DNA from: Panagrolaimus kolymaensis
Taxonomy: Eukaryota > Nematoda > Chromadorea > Rhabditida > Panagrolaimidae
Reading direction: 5' to 3'
DNA length: 64,000 bases
Assembly (NCBI GenBank): GCA_028622995.1
Contig: JAJQJQ010000018.1
Location: 682,001-746,000, forward strand
The notes beneath the pieces were generated by a model. The model was not told the origin of the DNA and did not search any database. It saw nothing but the letters and a program-made list of their open reading frames with translations. This document shows positions 35,095 to 47,676 of this stretch, in pieces. The first letter of the stretch is position 1, and the number at the start of each line of letters is the position of its first letter. The translations under genes and the position numbers were made by a program.

Positions 35095-37976
35095 ATGCGT
35101 TCAGATATGTTATCGCTACTACTACCCTTAAAGGTTCAAACCATATTGATTATATTATTATTTTATGCAACAACAGGTAAAAAAAATTAATAAAATGTTA
35201 ATTTAATTAACTTTTTGATTTTGTCTTTAAGTATCATGTTGTATGCCGGGTTATGAAGCAGAAAGAGATAAGCTTCGACAATATTTGGGGATAGAATGGA
35301 TTCCAAGTGGATTAAAGGAAATGGATGGTATGCTTTACAAATAATCATCGAGCTTAATACTGAAAATAACTTTTTAGCTCAAAAGCATAAACCAGTTAGA
35401 CATCCGGAAGAGTTAAATTGCGATTTTCAAAAACCTGCAAATTGTCGATGGATGAACAATAAAAATCTTGACACATTAAATTTTCATCTTTTTGAAAAGC
35501 AAGATCATACAGCATTTCCAGCATTACAAGTTAGACCAGGCCCTTCTAAACTTGAACCTGGTTTGTTTTTTAGAAATTATTTTTTGCTTATTTCAATAAA
35601 TATTTTTTTAAGGGGATAAACTTATTTTTGTTGGTGATAGAAAGAAAAAGGATCAAAGTGCTTTATTAACAAGTTGGCCAATCAGGTGTCAAAATACTAC
35701 GGGAAAGCTTACTTTAAAGTATGATTAAAGAGTTTTGTTAAACTATTTTTTGACTCCTTCAATTTATAGTTTTTGGGTTTATAATGGCGCACAAGTTGAA
35801 GCAATAGTTCTTGAAGAAAATATGGATACGGGTGAACTAAAACAAAGTGGTGAAAAAATTTATATTGATTGTGGTACAGTTACATTAAATACAGAATGCA
35901 CAGTAGATATTCCACCTCAAGTGCAACCATTTAGAATTGGTATTCGAGCTTATGATATTAATAACCCTGAAGGAAGTTTTGTTATGATTGATAATATCTT
36001 TTATGAAGCAACTTTTTGTAAAGTTCAAAGTTGGTTTTTTTTCAATCATGTTTTTGTTTTGAAATATTTATTTCATTTTTTATAGTTGAATTTGGTCCTA
36101 ATTTTAAAACGGAAAATTTGATGACTGGAGCTGATGGCATGCCCATTGAAACAGCTCATCAATTAAATTGCAATGAGTTTGATAAAACTTGCCGTTGGAG
36201 AAATGGTGGACATGGCAAAACTGTAAGCAACTAAAAAATGTAGCCTTAACGAATAATTTTTTATTCTTTAGATTTGGAAAAAAGCAACTACTGCGCCATC
36301 TGAAACTCTCATGTTTAATGAAACTGGCACATACACAGTTCCACAAGTTCCATATGCATTTATGTATATTGAAGAGGATACCAAAAAGGAAGATTTTATG
36401 TATCTTACTTCTGATCCAATTGCTTGTCAATCCGTTTCAAGTTCAACCATATCTTTTCGACTTTGGGCAACGAAAGGAGTTCAAATGTCGATTTGTACAA
36501 TGAATTTTGAAATGAAACCAATGGAATGTCAAAAAATTTCAATGGGACGTTCACCAGCTCCTTCAGTTCATCACTTTGAACAAATTCAAGATTTTATGGT
36601 AAGCTTTTTAACGAGCTATGCAATTCCAAATTCCAAATATTTAGTATGCATTCCAAGTGGATTCAGCAAATCCTGATTTTGATAATTTTGTTGCAATCGA
36701 TGATATTACTTATGAAGCAACTATGTGTAATGAAGCCATAAGCGCTCTTGATTTTGGAAAGGATTTTTACAGCACTCAAATGTTAAGCGTTTTATTGAAT
36801 CGACCAGTACAATCTTCAAAAGATTTGGAATGCAACTTTTCAAAAAGAGCTTTAGATTGCCTTTGGGCAAATTTGGAAGGTGAAAAAGCTCAATGGGAAG
36901 TTGGAGTTGGAACTATTGATAAATCCAAATTTGCTTCACTTACAAGAAGACTAAGTTTACCTGGTAATAACCTAATTTTGATTAAAACAAAAATATCGAT
37001 AGTTAAATTTTAGACACTGAATTCGCTGTCGCCCGTTTAAATCATGGAAATCTTAGCGCTGTACTTGCTTCCGAGCCCATTCGATGCATGTCTGATAAAG
37101 CAGTTTTATCATTTCGTTTTTGGCACACAGGAGCTGCTGTTTTATCCGTTTGCATTGTAAAAAGTATATCATTTGATGTTATTGATTGTCAAAGCATTGG
37201 CCCAGTAAGTAATGAACACGTTTATGTGGATATTCCACAAATGGACGAACAAATTCGAATTGCATTAAGAGCTGATTCAATAATGGGTGAAGGAATTATT
37301 GCAATTGATGATTTAAATTTGGAGGTAACAAAAAGATAGTTTTCAATAAATGTATTTTATATTTGTATTTTAAGGGAAAATTCTGTCCAACTGTTGCGCT
37401 TTCATCAAATTCGGGATTAGATTCAACAAAAGTTCGAAGACCAGGATCTCGAAATTTTCAAGGTTCACCTGATTCAAATGTTTGTCGATTGCTTTCATGT
37501 AATTTTGACAAAGAAAATCTATGTCTTTATGAATCAAAACGAGTTGCAAGCAGTTTGAGTATGTTTTCGGTTCATCATGGAGTTGCACATGTAATGCTTT
37601 TTGAAAGAAGTCGAGTTTCAATGTTGGAATCCACTCCATTTCAATTAAATGCAGCTGCAAGACTCCACTTTGATTACTCAATTACCGTAAGTTTCTATTT
37701 TATAAAACTTGAATAAAAAAATTGCTTTAATTTTAGAAAGGATTTGCACAAATTTTTATTTGTGAGGATAGCGTTGTTCGTGAACTTGATACTTGTTACA
37801 AAGTCACATCTTCAAAGCAAACAGATAAAGGAGAATTCGTTCATGATTTCATTGAAATATTACCAAGTGATACAAAGCTTTATATTATTGTAAAATTGGA
37901 GGAAGGATCAAGAAAATCTAGCGTTCGAATAGATAATATCTCATTAACTGATATTGAAAATCATCCAATTTGCTAG
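35095..37976 (+). CDS. Secreted protein with four MAM-like repeats
   Basis: Eleven exons (35095-35176, 35232-35327, 35378-35560, 35613-35718, 35770-36029, 36086-36222, 36272-36598, 36645-36963, 37014-37324, 37375-37686, 37737-37976) give 790 residues. A hydrophobic segment near 14-26 (TILIILLFYATT) is the signal peptide; start could also be the Met four codons later. Four units follow. Each opens with an LxCxF...CxW-like core (LNCDFQKPANCRW, LNCNEFDKTCRW, LECNFSKRALDCLW, LSCNFDKENLC). The first three end with the MAM strand (FVMIDNIFYEATFC, FVAIDDITYEATMC, IIAIDDLNLEGKFC) and the fourth with VRIDNISLTD. MAM modules mediate adhesion and oligomerisation. There is no second membrane span or protease domain, so it is probably an extracellular matrix or lumen protein. 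Confidence 0.82.
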
Positions 37977-39553
37977 TTTATTTTATTTAAGTTATTTATT
38001 TATTCAGAGATAATTTATTTATTGAATTTTTGCTCAGTTATCTTGTTGTTGTTAATTACTTACACAATGGGTAAATAGTAGTTTTTGTGCTTTTTTATTT
38101 TAATTGTGGATTTTGTACAAAGTAAAAACATACAAGTATAAAGAATGTATTGCACCCGCAAAAAGAAATTGCATTAAATATATAAAATTGACAATTCAAA
38201 AACCAAATATATACAAGTATTTTTGTTGATTAAAGTAAAGCATATGAATAGCTTTATCACAAATGAATAAATCAGTTTCACTAATCCAGCGAGCAATAGA
38301 ATTGCTTTTGAAAATATTGGTCTTAGAAGATGTCAAGAGGAATTAGAAGGCAGAATGAACAATAAAACCTCGATCAGGAAGAATAGCAGCGATTGTAGTC
38401 AAAGAACATTAGTTTGTAAAAATAATAGAAGTTTAAAATCAGAGTATTTATAACACTCTAATTTTGTTTATTGGAGTCAACATAACCCATCCAAAGATGA
38501 TTAAATTCCATCGCTCGATATATCCAGAAATGATGAATTCCTCATTCTTCTTTTTTCCAAGTCGTCACAGAGCGATCCTCATTGCCAGGATCTGTCTGCG
38601 ACAGGTTTCTTGAACCTGCCTAAAAAGTTTCATGTTTAATTTTACAATGTTTTAATAGCTTTTCAAACATACCGCACAGTCTGATCGCCAGAGGCGAGGC
38701 TTCTCCTCCAACCTTTTTTACTAGATGTTATATCTAGACAGTCCTGTCTAACACCACTATTGAAAGTGGTGTTGACAGGACTGTCTAGCTAAAAAAGGAA
38801 GGAGGTTGATGGGGCACCTAAAGAATTACCCAAAAAATAGGACCTTCTATTAGGTGGAGCCCTTCGATCATGTAATAAACCCAGTAAAAATTACTGGGTT
38901 TCCACTGGACAGCTCCATTCGTAGAGCTCTTTAGTAAATAGATCGCGCTAGAATTAATTTTAGCGTTCGTAGAATTCCTCATTTGTCGTTCAGGTAGATT
39001 GATTTTTCGCTTACACTAAAATTCTTAAATTATTTTAGCTTTAAAGTTTATTTTTTAAACTTACATTTTTTGTCAAATATTAGAATTTTCTCTATTGCCA
39101 ACGCGATTACAACCATTTTATCCATAAGTTATTCCATTTTATTATTAATAAAAATAAACAACATCGTTATTTAAAAAATAATATATAGATTTTATCAATA
39201 TACAACCGCATTGCTAAGCAACTGGAACTAGGACTAAAAAGCAATAATGCATCGTCGAAATTATAGTACGCACGCACATCCACGTTGGTTCCCGCTTTTT
39301 TATGAAAGAGAAAAGAGGAAAAATAAGTGTTGTTTGTCTGTTTGTCTGTCTTTCATTTTGTCGACATATTTCAATAGAAAAATTAAAATATAGGCGAAGC
39401 TCTCCTATTTCAAGAGAGAAACAAAAATGATGAAATGAGTGTAGGCGAAAGGAAAGATGACTAAACTTTTTATTTAAAAAAAGGGAAAAATATTTCAAAT
39501 ATTTATTTTATTTAAAAACAAAAATGAACCCGTAAATTCTTTCGAAAAAGAGG
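37977..39553. other. Convergent intergenic region with inverted-repeat block
   Basis: Lies between the MAM gene stop and the stop of a minus-strand gene. No coding exon. The middle part (38535-38983) is unusual and is listed separately. A GTTTGTCTGTCTTT-type simple repeat lies near 39331-39355. Confidence 0.5.
38535..38983. repeat. Cluster of hairpins bounded by 12-bp direct repeats
   Basis: GAATTCCTCATT occurs at 38535-38546 and again at 38972-38983. Between the copies are several inverted repeats: CAGGTT/AACCTG at 38602-38618; an almost perfect 24-bp stem at 38734-38758 and 38765-38788 with a 6-nt loop, nested within outer arms 38705-38720 and 38790-38805 (14 of 16 pair); GGGGCACCTA with TAGGTGGAGCCC (38811-38861); a perfect 11-bp stem at 38877-38901; and CGCTA...TAGCG at 38946-38965. 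No open frame spans it. Candidates are a non-autonomous foldback element or a structured RNA. Confidence 0.6.
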
Positions 39554-41199
39554 CTATGGGCGTTTCGGCAAAATTGGAAGTGTAGTTAGGTTTCGAGAAT
39601 CAGGTCCAGTTTTAATAAACAATGGTGCACTAGGTTCACTTGTACCATAATCATTTGAAGCTTGAACATATGTGACATAACGAGTTTGTCCTTTTAAATC
39701 ATCAAGATTTATGCATAAATCAGAATTTGAACCCTAAAAATACTTTCCATTTTGAAAATTTGATAAAAATAATTAGTGCGTACTTTTTGTATGCTGTCCG
39801 GTGAAATTTCATGGAAATCAATTTGTTCATTTACAGTTGATTCATGAGCCACCATAACTAAAGTATCTCTGGGTGTTCTTTGACTTGGTATCTCTTCACC
39901 TGATGGAACCAAAAGTCTAAAAACCAAATTGGTTTCAATGGAAATTTACTTGTGTTTTTTACTTACGAAACATCTCCATGAAGCATCATTTCTTGAATTT
40001 CTTTTAAATGCACAGAATATGTTACTCCTGTTTGAGTATTATCCGAAACCTTCCAACATAGTTTCATTCCTTTTGGACTATTTTCAAGTCTTAAGCTTTT
40101 AGGAATTTCAGGATACAAAGCTAAATTTTATAAAAGCTACTAATGATTTTTTGCGATTTTTTAATGCTTACAATATTGTTTGCTGAAACATTCAAAGATT
40201 TCTGGCAAATAATATAAGCATAAACGATGGGACTTTTTCAACATCTAAAAATGCATTCGTTTTTTTTTTTGCAAATTTTTTCAGTCATACTCTAAAATTA
40301 TTTGAACAAAAATCAAAGCAAAATGATGGAACTGAACGTTGTCGACAGCATGGAATGTAATTACGCCGACCACCATCAGTAGCGCAATAAAGAAAATTTT
40401 TGTAATCATCCGTTTTGCAACTAAAATTTTTAAAGGAAATTTTAATTAAATAGTGAAATACTTGTTTTTGGAATAATTGTTATGACTCACCTAGTTGGGT
40501 CAAAAAAGTCCAAATGCATATCGCGAGGTTTACACATGGCTCGGCAAAGAGGAGTAATGCCTTTTTCGATACAACATTCTGTGTGATCATAAGTTATATT
40601 TTCATGAAATCCAGCTTTCAACCCGCTTTCTAAAGACAAAAAGCTTATAAAAGATGTTTCTTATTAAAAGGGAAACAAACCAAGAACATCAAGTTGAAAA
40701 TCAAGCTGTTGTGGAAACCCAACAAGTTGGCATCGATATTTACCTGCATCATCGAGTGTAAGGTTTTTAATCAACAATGTGTAATCTTCGGTGACACAAG
40801 TGTCTAAATTTGTCGGTAATAAAATTTATTTAATAACTATGTTTTGCAATTTACAAACCTCGAGTTTGATATTCTGGATTTTGAGTTCGCTGCAAAACAA
40901 TATTTCCGGGTTCAAAACCGGAAGTGGCAACAAATTCTGTTCCATTAAAAATAATTACATCGTCTTTAAACCATGCAATCTATAAAAACGAATTTTACTT
41001 TTTCTAAAATCATAAATTAACTAACAGAAGATGGATCCCAACTGCACCGATAAATAGAACATTGAAATCTGGCAGTGAAGCCCGCAATCAAGGACATATA
41101 ATTTTGATTTGTTGATGTTAGCTGGACATCATTGGCAGCAAATATAATATTAATTAAATAATAAAATATAAATAATAATAAAGAATTAAATAAAGCCAT
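39554..41199 (-). CDS. Secreted Ig-DB-fibronectin III protein
   Basis: Nine exons (41026-41199, 40859-40979, 40681-40803, 40491-40629, 40291-40420, 40172-40244, 39967-40120, 39784-39916, 39554-39733) give 408 residues. The signal peptide is 1-21 (NSLLLFIFYYLINIIFA). An Ig domain follows, with FQCSIYRCSWD, WFKDDVIIFNG and the closing DDAGKYRCQL. Then comes a DB module (ECCIEKGITPLCRAMC, CKTDDYKNFLYC, IPCCRQRSVPSFCFDFC), the Cys-rich domain best known from nematodes. Two beta-rich FN3-like strands groups complete it (MKLCWKVSDNTQTGVTYSV; TRYVTYVQASNDYGTSEPS). No membrane span is seen after the signal, so it is secreted. GTAAAT at the DDAG codon looks like a donor but reading through keeps the Ig Tyr-Cys pair. 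Confidence 0.85.
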
Positions 41200-42427
41200 T
41201 TTTTCAAAAAGAAAAACAATTCACACCTAAAATTTAGTTAAATGTTGTTGTTGTAACAAAGTTGATGATCTAATAACTATCTTTTGCTTACCCAAATTGT
41301 CCTTTTTTCGTTCCTTCCTTTTCCGTCTCAGTTGTTTGAACCTTGTACGTGGCAATCAAACTTCTTCTTGGAGAACCCGATGTCCCCTAAACGTTCGCAA
41401 AATAATAATTGTGAATTTTATTTTTTCGCACCTAAGACTAATGTTAAATATTGAAAAATCACAGAAAAAAAGCAATTGTGGTTGTTAAAATATTTTTTTG
41501 ATCAATACGACCACGAAATTTAAGGCGCCGGCACTTCTGAAATTATTTTTTTGCGGTAGCTCTTCACCACCTAAAGGGGCACGAGGCCATCCTAAATGTT
41601 TTGTATGTCCGTATTTTTTTTCAAGTAGTTTTTAATCAACAATGAATAAATCGTTTCCGTCCTCAATCATCTTTATTTCCGTCGGTCGCACGACCGTGAA
41701 TTCTTGCCATTTAATTTTTTTTACTTCTCTTTAATTCTTGCAAACGTTTAAGGCCATTGTTTTTTTATTTATTTTTTCCTTCCTTTGCATTTCGATCAAC
41801 CATCATTGAACCAATTCCTTTTAAATTAAAAAAATTTAAGTATAATTTTGAAAGAAAAAAATCACTTAAAACTTTTAAGTGAAAAAAAATATTAAAAAAT
41901 GATTGTCCCCATTTTTTCTTGCCATTCTCAAGTTTTATTATTAGTCCATAAAAAATAAAACTGTGTTTAAATCTTGCAGAGAGCAAAATAAGACTCCAGT
42001 TATAAAAAAAAAGTTTACTTTGAACTTTGAAACCAATGATTGAAGACTTTATTGGCTCTATTGTATTTTTAGCAATTGATTGTCTTACATGATTAAAAAG
42101 ACAGTTAAAATGGGTTATTTTAAGAAGATCATCCACTTTATTTTCTGCAAATACTCATCAAAAAATCAAAGGTTAAAAGTTGAAGTAAAAAGTCTTTTTT
42201 ACTTCCTCAAAGAAAAAAGCAACAATTAGATGAACGTTTTTGAATATCAATTTGCCTCCAAATTTTTTTATTTTTTTTCCTCCCAAAAGATTCAAAGCGT
42301 TTCCATCTCATTGCTATCTTCATAATTAAACTAATATACAAAAAACGATATTCTTTTAAATAATGATTAAAAATTTTGGCAACATTTAAATAAACCCGGT
42401 TAGAAAATAATTTTAAAATTAATAAAG
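41200..42427. other. Intergenic spacer
   Basis: AT-rich 1.2 kb between two minus-strand genes. A 123-codon minus-strand frame at 41765-42136 has no recognisable content and was rejected. No RNA gene was seen. Confidence 0.4.
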
Positions 42428-44622
42428 TTAGCGAGATTCCTTTATAACAAATAATGTTGAAGGATCAGGTAGTTTGCTTTTTAATTGTTGTAAACAAGTT
42501 CCCAATGATACATCATCTAATTGTAAAGCGGTAGAAGCTCCAAAACGTTGATCTTCAAAATGTAATTGAGCCGTTTCAGGTTCAATTCCACATGTAGTTG
42601 GAATTTCGACTCCATCACTATAGCTCAAGTTTTCAATTTCCTTCTTTAAACCGGGCCAAATTACATCCATTATCATTCCTAAAAAATGCAAATATTTGTT
42701 TTATTTTTTCATTGATGAGAAGAAAAAATCAATATTTAGTTAGTTTTCTATTACCTTTAACAAGATCTTGTACAAAGAAATTCCATGATGATGGGAATGC
42801 ACCGCGTTCCATTTTAATTTGAGTATCCAAAAGGTCAACTTGGGTTTTAAATATTCCATTTTCTATTCTAGGAGCTAATTGGATGTTCAAGGTCAAATAG
42901 AATGAAACAAAAACAGAAGTAACATTTCTAACGGGATTAACAACTTTGAGGTAAATTCGGTCACTTCTAAAAAATAAAATAAATTTATTTTTAATTGTAA
43001 AAAAACTTTGAAAACAAACTTTTCCAATACGATGCTTTCATTTACGGCAGAAATATGTGGAGAGCCATTAGCAGATACTTTAAGCAAAAAATAACAATTT
43101 GTGCAAAGAGTTGAAAGAAATTCTCTTGTAGCTGATGGTAATTTAGGACTTTCAACTGGAATTTCTTCAACCATCCATTCAAAATCCCATCGAAATTGTT
43201 GAAAGAGGTCATTTAAAAGTTGGTCGTCAATCCACATAGTTACTCTCTCTGATGAAATTTCAAGATTGGCTCCATTTAAAAGTGGTGCATCACGCAAAGT
43301 TATTTGTTCTCTAATTGGTAATTCAGCAGTTGACCAACCTCCTGCTGATAGTGCCGCCTCACCATTATTGTTATTATTCTCATCCACCATAATTATTTCA
43401 CTTGTAGAAGCAACCGGATTATTACCTAAAGGGATTGATGTAGTTTGGGTGCTTGGATCAAGCACAGTTATGGCTTCTTCGGTTGTTCCCACTAAGTGTT
43501 CATTATTGTTGTTCCAATCGACAGCAACTCGCAAAGCCAATTGTCCATCACGGGCTTGGGATGTAGCCAATTGAGCAACAACGGTTGAATTGGGCCATGC
43601 TAGGTACTGCAGGAACTTTTCTGGCACGACTCGATTTAGCCCGATTTCCCTACAAGAGGGTCAGCGTACTGTTGAGAAATGTTGCGAGTTCTACACATTC
43701 GGCAGAACTCGTTTCTTTCCAAACAGCTTGTGTAATTGTAATAAAAACCCACAATCCAAAACGATTCTCAAAAACTGAGAGTGAATCTGCAATCGAACCG
43801 CAAAGGGATTCTTGGATCATGGATTGTGGAAGGAGGTGATGCAATGGAGCTATGAACCAATTGAAAAGAATCGCACGATCGAGAGAAACATCAAGTCTCG
43901 TGGTTTCGAGAACGCATTCATGAAGTTTCACATCAAAATCGCGGACATCAAGTTTGAGTGTAGCCCGTGGAATCTATAAATTAATGATTGAACCTAAAGA
44001 ATAAAAAAAATGAATTAGACTGATCATCAGCCCATGTTTCTTTTTTTGACGATGACATCATATTTAAGGCAGGAAGCAAGTTTCTGAAGAAAAAAGCAAA
44101 TATTTGTTGCAACAGCAGCATCAGCAGCGAGCAAAAAGAAAAAAAGAAACAATTAGATTAATATTTTTTGATTAATAATTATTGACACAATTTGACAAAT
44201 ATATGGCACCATACATAAAGACTAATATATGTATAACCGACCTCTGCATAAAGATGAGCTGTATCTTCACCCATTAAAAAGGGTAATGGCAATAAATTTA
44301 TATCAGAAGTTGATTTCAAAGTAACATCATAAAGTGATAATTCAACCATGTCATTATCAAAATCCACAGTAAAATTTGATAACGAAAGTTTTGTCCTCGA
44401 AGAAACATGAGCAATTTTATTGAAATATGGAGTTACACCAGTTTGTAAATTTAGTTTAAGTTGGCGAGGCTGCCTCAAAGCATAATTTAAACAATGAGTA
44501 GCTAGCTTTCCAGCAGCTTTAGAACCAAGATTTACACCTAAATCAGCTGAACTATGCACCAAATATGGTGAAATAATAATATTTACTAAAATAATTAAAA
44601 AAAGAAAAATCAGCTTAGACAT
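42428..44622 (-). CDS. BPI/LBP/CETP-family lipid-binding protein
   Basis: Five exons (44242-44622, 43753-43973, 43020-43649, 42755-42966, 42428-42678) give 564 residues. The signal peptide is 1-26 (LIFLFLIILVNIIISPYLV). The N-terminal barrel is recognisable from GVNLGSKAAGKLATHCLNYAL and DMVELSLYDVTLKS, then RAILFNWFIAPLHHLLPQSM and a Cys at SLCGSIAD. A C-terminal barrel follows (DRIYLKVVNPVRNVTSVFVSF, FVQDLVKGMIMDVIWPGL). These proteins bind lipids or lipopolysaccharide in a tubular boomerang fold and act outside the cell. Residues about 230-290 are an Asn-rich insert. The intron at 43650-43752 was placed by frame alone: it uses a GTGGGT donor, and the longer open frame past it is a dead end, so that border is the weakest part. 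Confidence 0.8.
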
Positions 44623-45596
44623 AATTGGAGTAAAGAAAATTAATATAAGTAAATCAAATAATAACTAGGCAATGATGCGTCTCAAATGACTCATTTCACT
44701 TTCAAAGTGATGGAGACGCCGATAGAATACACAGAAAAGAATCAAGCAGCAGCGACGATGACAATGATCAGATGCGACTTGTACTCGCATAAAAAGGAGT
44801 CAGAATGTCAGACAACAAGAAAAATCACATTGAAAAATTGAATGAGCACACGTCTTTCTTCAGCAAAATTAAAAAAAGGAGAAAGTTGTACACGGCGTTA
44901 CCTCCTGGCGGCAAAGAAGAAAAATCAGCATTCATTCATTGAGCTGGTTATAACAATGCGACAACACACAGTCTTAAGAAACCAGAACCTCCGACACTGG
45001 AACATGTCGAACAGAAGTTGCGCACACGTTTATATTAAAAGGATGAGCACTAAGTTCATGCTGCTATCTCCTCTTTTCCATTTCGGCAGCACCCATCATC
45101 TTTCAACAATATTTCTTACAAAAAAACGGTTACCAATAGGGAATTAGTTGCGCACGGTTACGTATATGTTTTACAAGTGTGTCAAATGAATAGAGGCCTT
45201 GAAGAAAGGCAAAGCTTTCAAGGCCAATGCCAGTCTCATAAACCGATTTTTGCGCGGAAAAATAAGAAGATATAAATGGTGTGAATACACCGATAATAAT
45301 TAGCATTTTTCTAAATGGATGAAAAAAACTAGTTTGTTTGTAGTATTATTAAATCCAATATCCAAAAAAGGTCATTTTGATTTCATAAATGCTTTATTTA
45401 CTCATTTTACAGAATACAAAATTTAAAAAGAAAATTAAATCATTGGGAAAGGAAAAATTTTAAAACACGTATAATTTTTTTTCTTAAAAAGCTGTCACTA
45501 ATTTTTTTTACTAAATGTCAAACAAAAATTATTTTTAATAGCTTTTACAAATACTAACTTATTTACTTATTAAATGCTTCTCTTTAATCAAATTTA
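44623..45596. other. Intergenic spacer
   Basis: Slightly less AT-rich than other spacers around 44700-45060. It has a small inverted repeat near 45195-45225 (GGCCTTGAA with TTCAAGGCC). A 101-codon plus-strand frame at 44842-45147 shows no family features. Confidence 0.4.
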
Positions 45597-47676
45597 TTAT
45601 TCCTTGGTTGGTTTAAGCGGTTGATTATGAACCGAGAATGAAGCAAGTCCTAAAAAATGAAATAATTATGGTCTGCAAACAAAGCTTGTAATTTTTACTT
45701 GATGCACTAATCAATTGACTCATTTTACGTCCTTCAATACTGAGAGTTCGAACAGATCGGACTTGAGCAGCGGGAGTTGAATAATATGTTGATAAAACAA
45801 GTTTAGGCAATAATGAATCAACGTTGTAATCTGGGAATGGTGAAGAAAATCCACAAAGTGGAGTAGTACGTTCCCAAGCTTTTGTATCAGGATCAGCAAT
45901 GGCATCTTCAATCTTTTTAATACATTTTTTAATATCTTGAATAAAATCTTGAATGGCACTATCTTTTGTTTGATTCATTGTAATGCAAACCCGCAAACTA
46001 TAAATGCAAAATAAATTACAAAATTTTTTATAAGTTGTTTCTTACGCTTCAGGATATTGTAAGAGTCCAAGATTCCAACCAAGTTCATTTAATTCATCAC
46101 CCAACCAATGTGGAGGAATTTTAGAATGAGAGGTAGTTGTGAAAGAAACAATTGAGGCTGCTGGCTCACCCAAAACTTGAAGAACTCCATCAAATTCTTT
46201 TTTTATGTTTTGTGTAAGAAATTGAGCTGTATCAAGGATTTGTTGAGTTTTTTCAACATAACCATGGCGGCCATGAAAGAGTAAAGTGGACCAAGTAAGG
46301 GCTATCATTGAGCCAGAGCGGTTATCTGTGAGAGTAGGAGAAACAAAAACTCCTCCAGGCCAATCAGTTTCTGAATAACTTTGCATTTCCAACAATTCGG
46401 TATCACGATAAATAACAACCGAAGAGCCATTGGGGCAATAGGCATACTAGAAAGATGTAAAATATTAGAGAATTATAAATAAAATTAATTACTTTGTCAA
46501 GATCAACGGTGAGAGAAGTGACTCCAGAAACACGAAAATCAAATGGCAAAGGAGGAAAGTCGCATTGTTCCATGAATGGAAGAAGGAATCCACCCCAGCT
46601 GGCATCAACATGAAGTGGAACACCATAATGAACAGCAAGCTTAAATAACACATGGTTAAAAATATTGGCTATGGCAAACACTTTATAAATTACCTGTGAA
46701 ATTTCTTCAATAGGATCCATTGTACCAGTAACGGGAGAAGGAGTTGAAACAACAATCAAACACGTTTCTCGACTAATTGCTCTTTTAATTGCACCGATAT
46801 CAGCTTCAAATACACGATTAACTGGTAGTTTAACAACTCGAATACCCAAAAGTTTTCCAGCTTCCCAAAAGCCAATGTTAACATTTTCAGCTACAATAAT
46901 TTCAGGCTTTCGAATCCCAGCTTTATATGCTCGATTACGATAAGCTAAAAGGAAAACACATGATTCTCATATGATTTAGAAGCTGTAATAAATTACCGCT
47001 ACAAACAAGCAAAATTGATTCCATATCGCTCGTGGTAAATGATCCACAAGATTTAGGTCCACCGTGATAAAGACTACACATCATTCGAACAATTTCAGCT
47101 TCCATTTTTCGAATGGATGGAAAAACATCGGGGAAAGCCGCATTGGAAAAACAAAACAATGGGAATACCTAGAATATCATATTTGAAATAATCAAAAAGG
47201 TAAAAATCAATTACCTCTTTTAAAAGAGACATTAAATTATCATCAGATTCAATGAAACTGGAGCCACTCATACGACCACGTTCAAATAATAAATCGCTCA
47301 TGGCTCTGTAATCAGCAGCTTCTCCAATAATATCTGATGCAAGCAATCCTCGATCGGGCAAAAATTTATAAAATTCTCTTCGAGTATCATACTTGAGCAT
47401 CTTTTCATCAAGTTTCTTCACCAATGTATCCTTATTTTCATCAAACTTCTTTCGAACAAATGGAAGATTCAAAAGCAAATCATTAAATGCTTTGATGAAT
47501 GTAAAATCTTCATCGTACTTAAAAATTTTACGAGTCCATTGAATAAAGAGTGCAGTTGCAATCGTATAAAGTACAATTTGCCATGGTTCAAGGTGGTCGA
47601 AATTATGGTTAAAATAAATGCGCCATTTATCCACCGTATGGACAACAACTCGGTAAGGTGACCCGTCAATGTCCAT
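45597..47676 (-). CDS. Sphingosine-1-phosphate lyase-like protein with altered PLP site
   Basis: Seven exons (47215-47676, 46997-47168, 46694-46944, 46493-46639, 46046-46446, 45699-45997, 45597-45649) give 594 residues. An N-terminal membrane helix lies near 31-48 (WQIVLYTIATALFIQW), as in ER-bound S1P lyases. The fold is unmistakable: YHGGPKSCG, STPSPVTGTMDPIEEIS, VPLHVDAS, PFDFRVSGVTSL, LDKYAYCPNG, TDWPGGVFVSPT. The lyase cleaves sphingosine 1-phosphate to hexadecenal and phosphoethanolamine with PLP. The Schiff-base Lys is kept (Lys344), but the preceding His is Asp, the SGGTES cofactor loop reads TSDMES (200-205), and the ring-stacking His region reads ENVNIGF. It may be a weak or altered enzyme. 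A TTTTGTTAG acceptor abuts the ATG, and MED20 ends 172 nt upstream. Confidence 0.88.

Noticed and set aside
41765..42136. 123-codon minus-strand frame
   Set aside because: AT-driven Phe, Lys and Asn composition, no domain, no plausible splice structure.
43585..43839. Plus-strand frame opposite the BPI gene
   Set aside because: Antisense shadow of coding sequence with well-supported exons on the other strand.
44842..45147. 101-codon plus-strand frame
   Set aside because: No family features, no neighbouring exon, and composition that could arise by chance in a less AT-rich spacer.
45195..45225. Short inverted repeat GGCCTTGAA/TTCAAGGCC as a microRNA hairpin
   Set aside because: Stem of only nine pairs, too short for a microRNA precursor.
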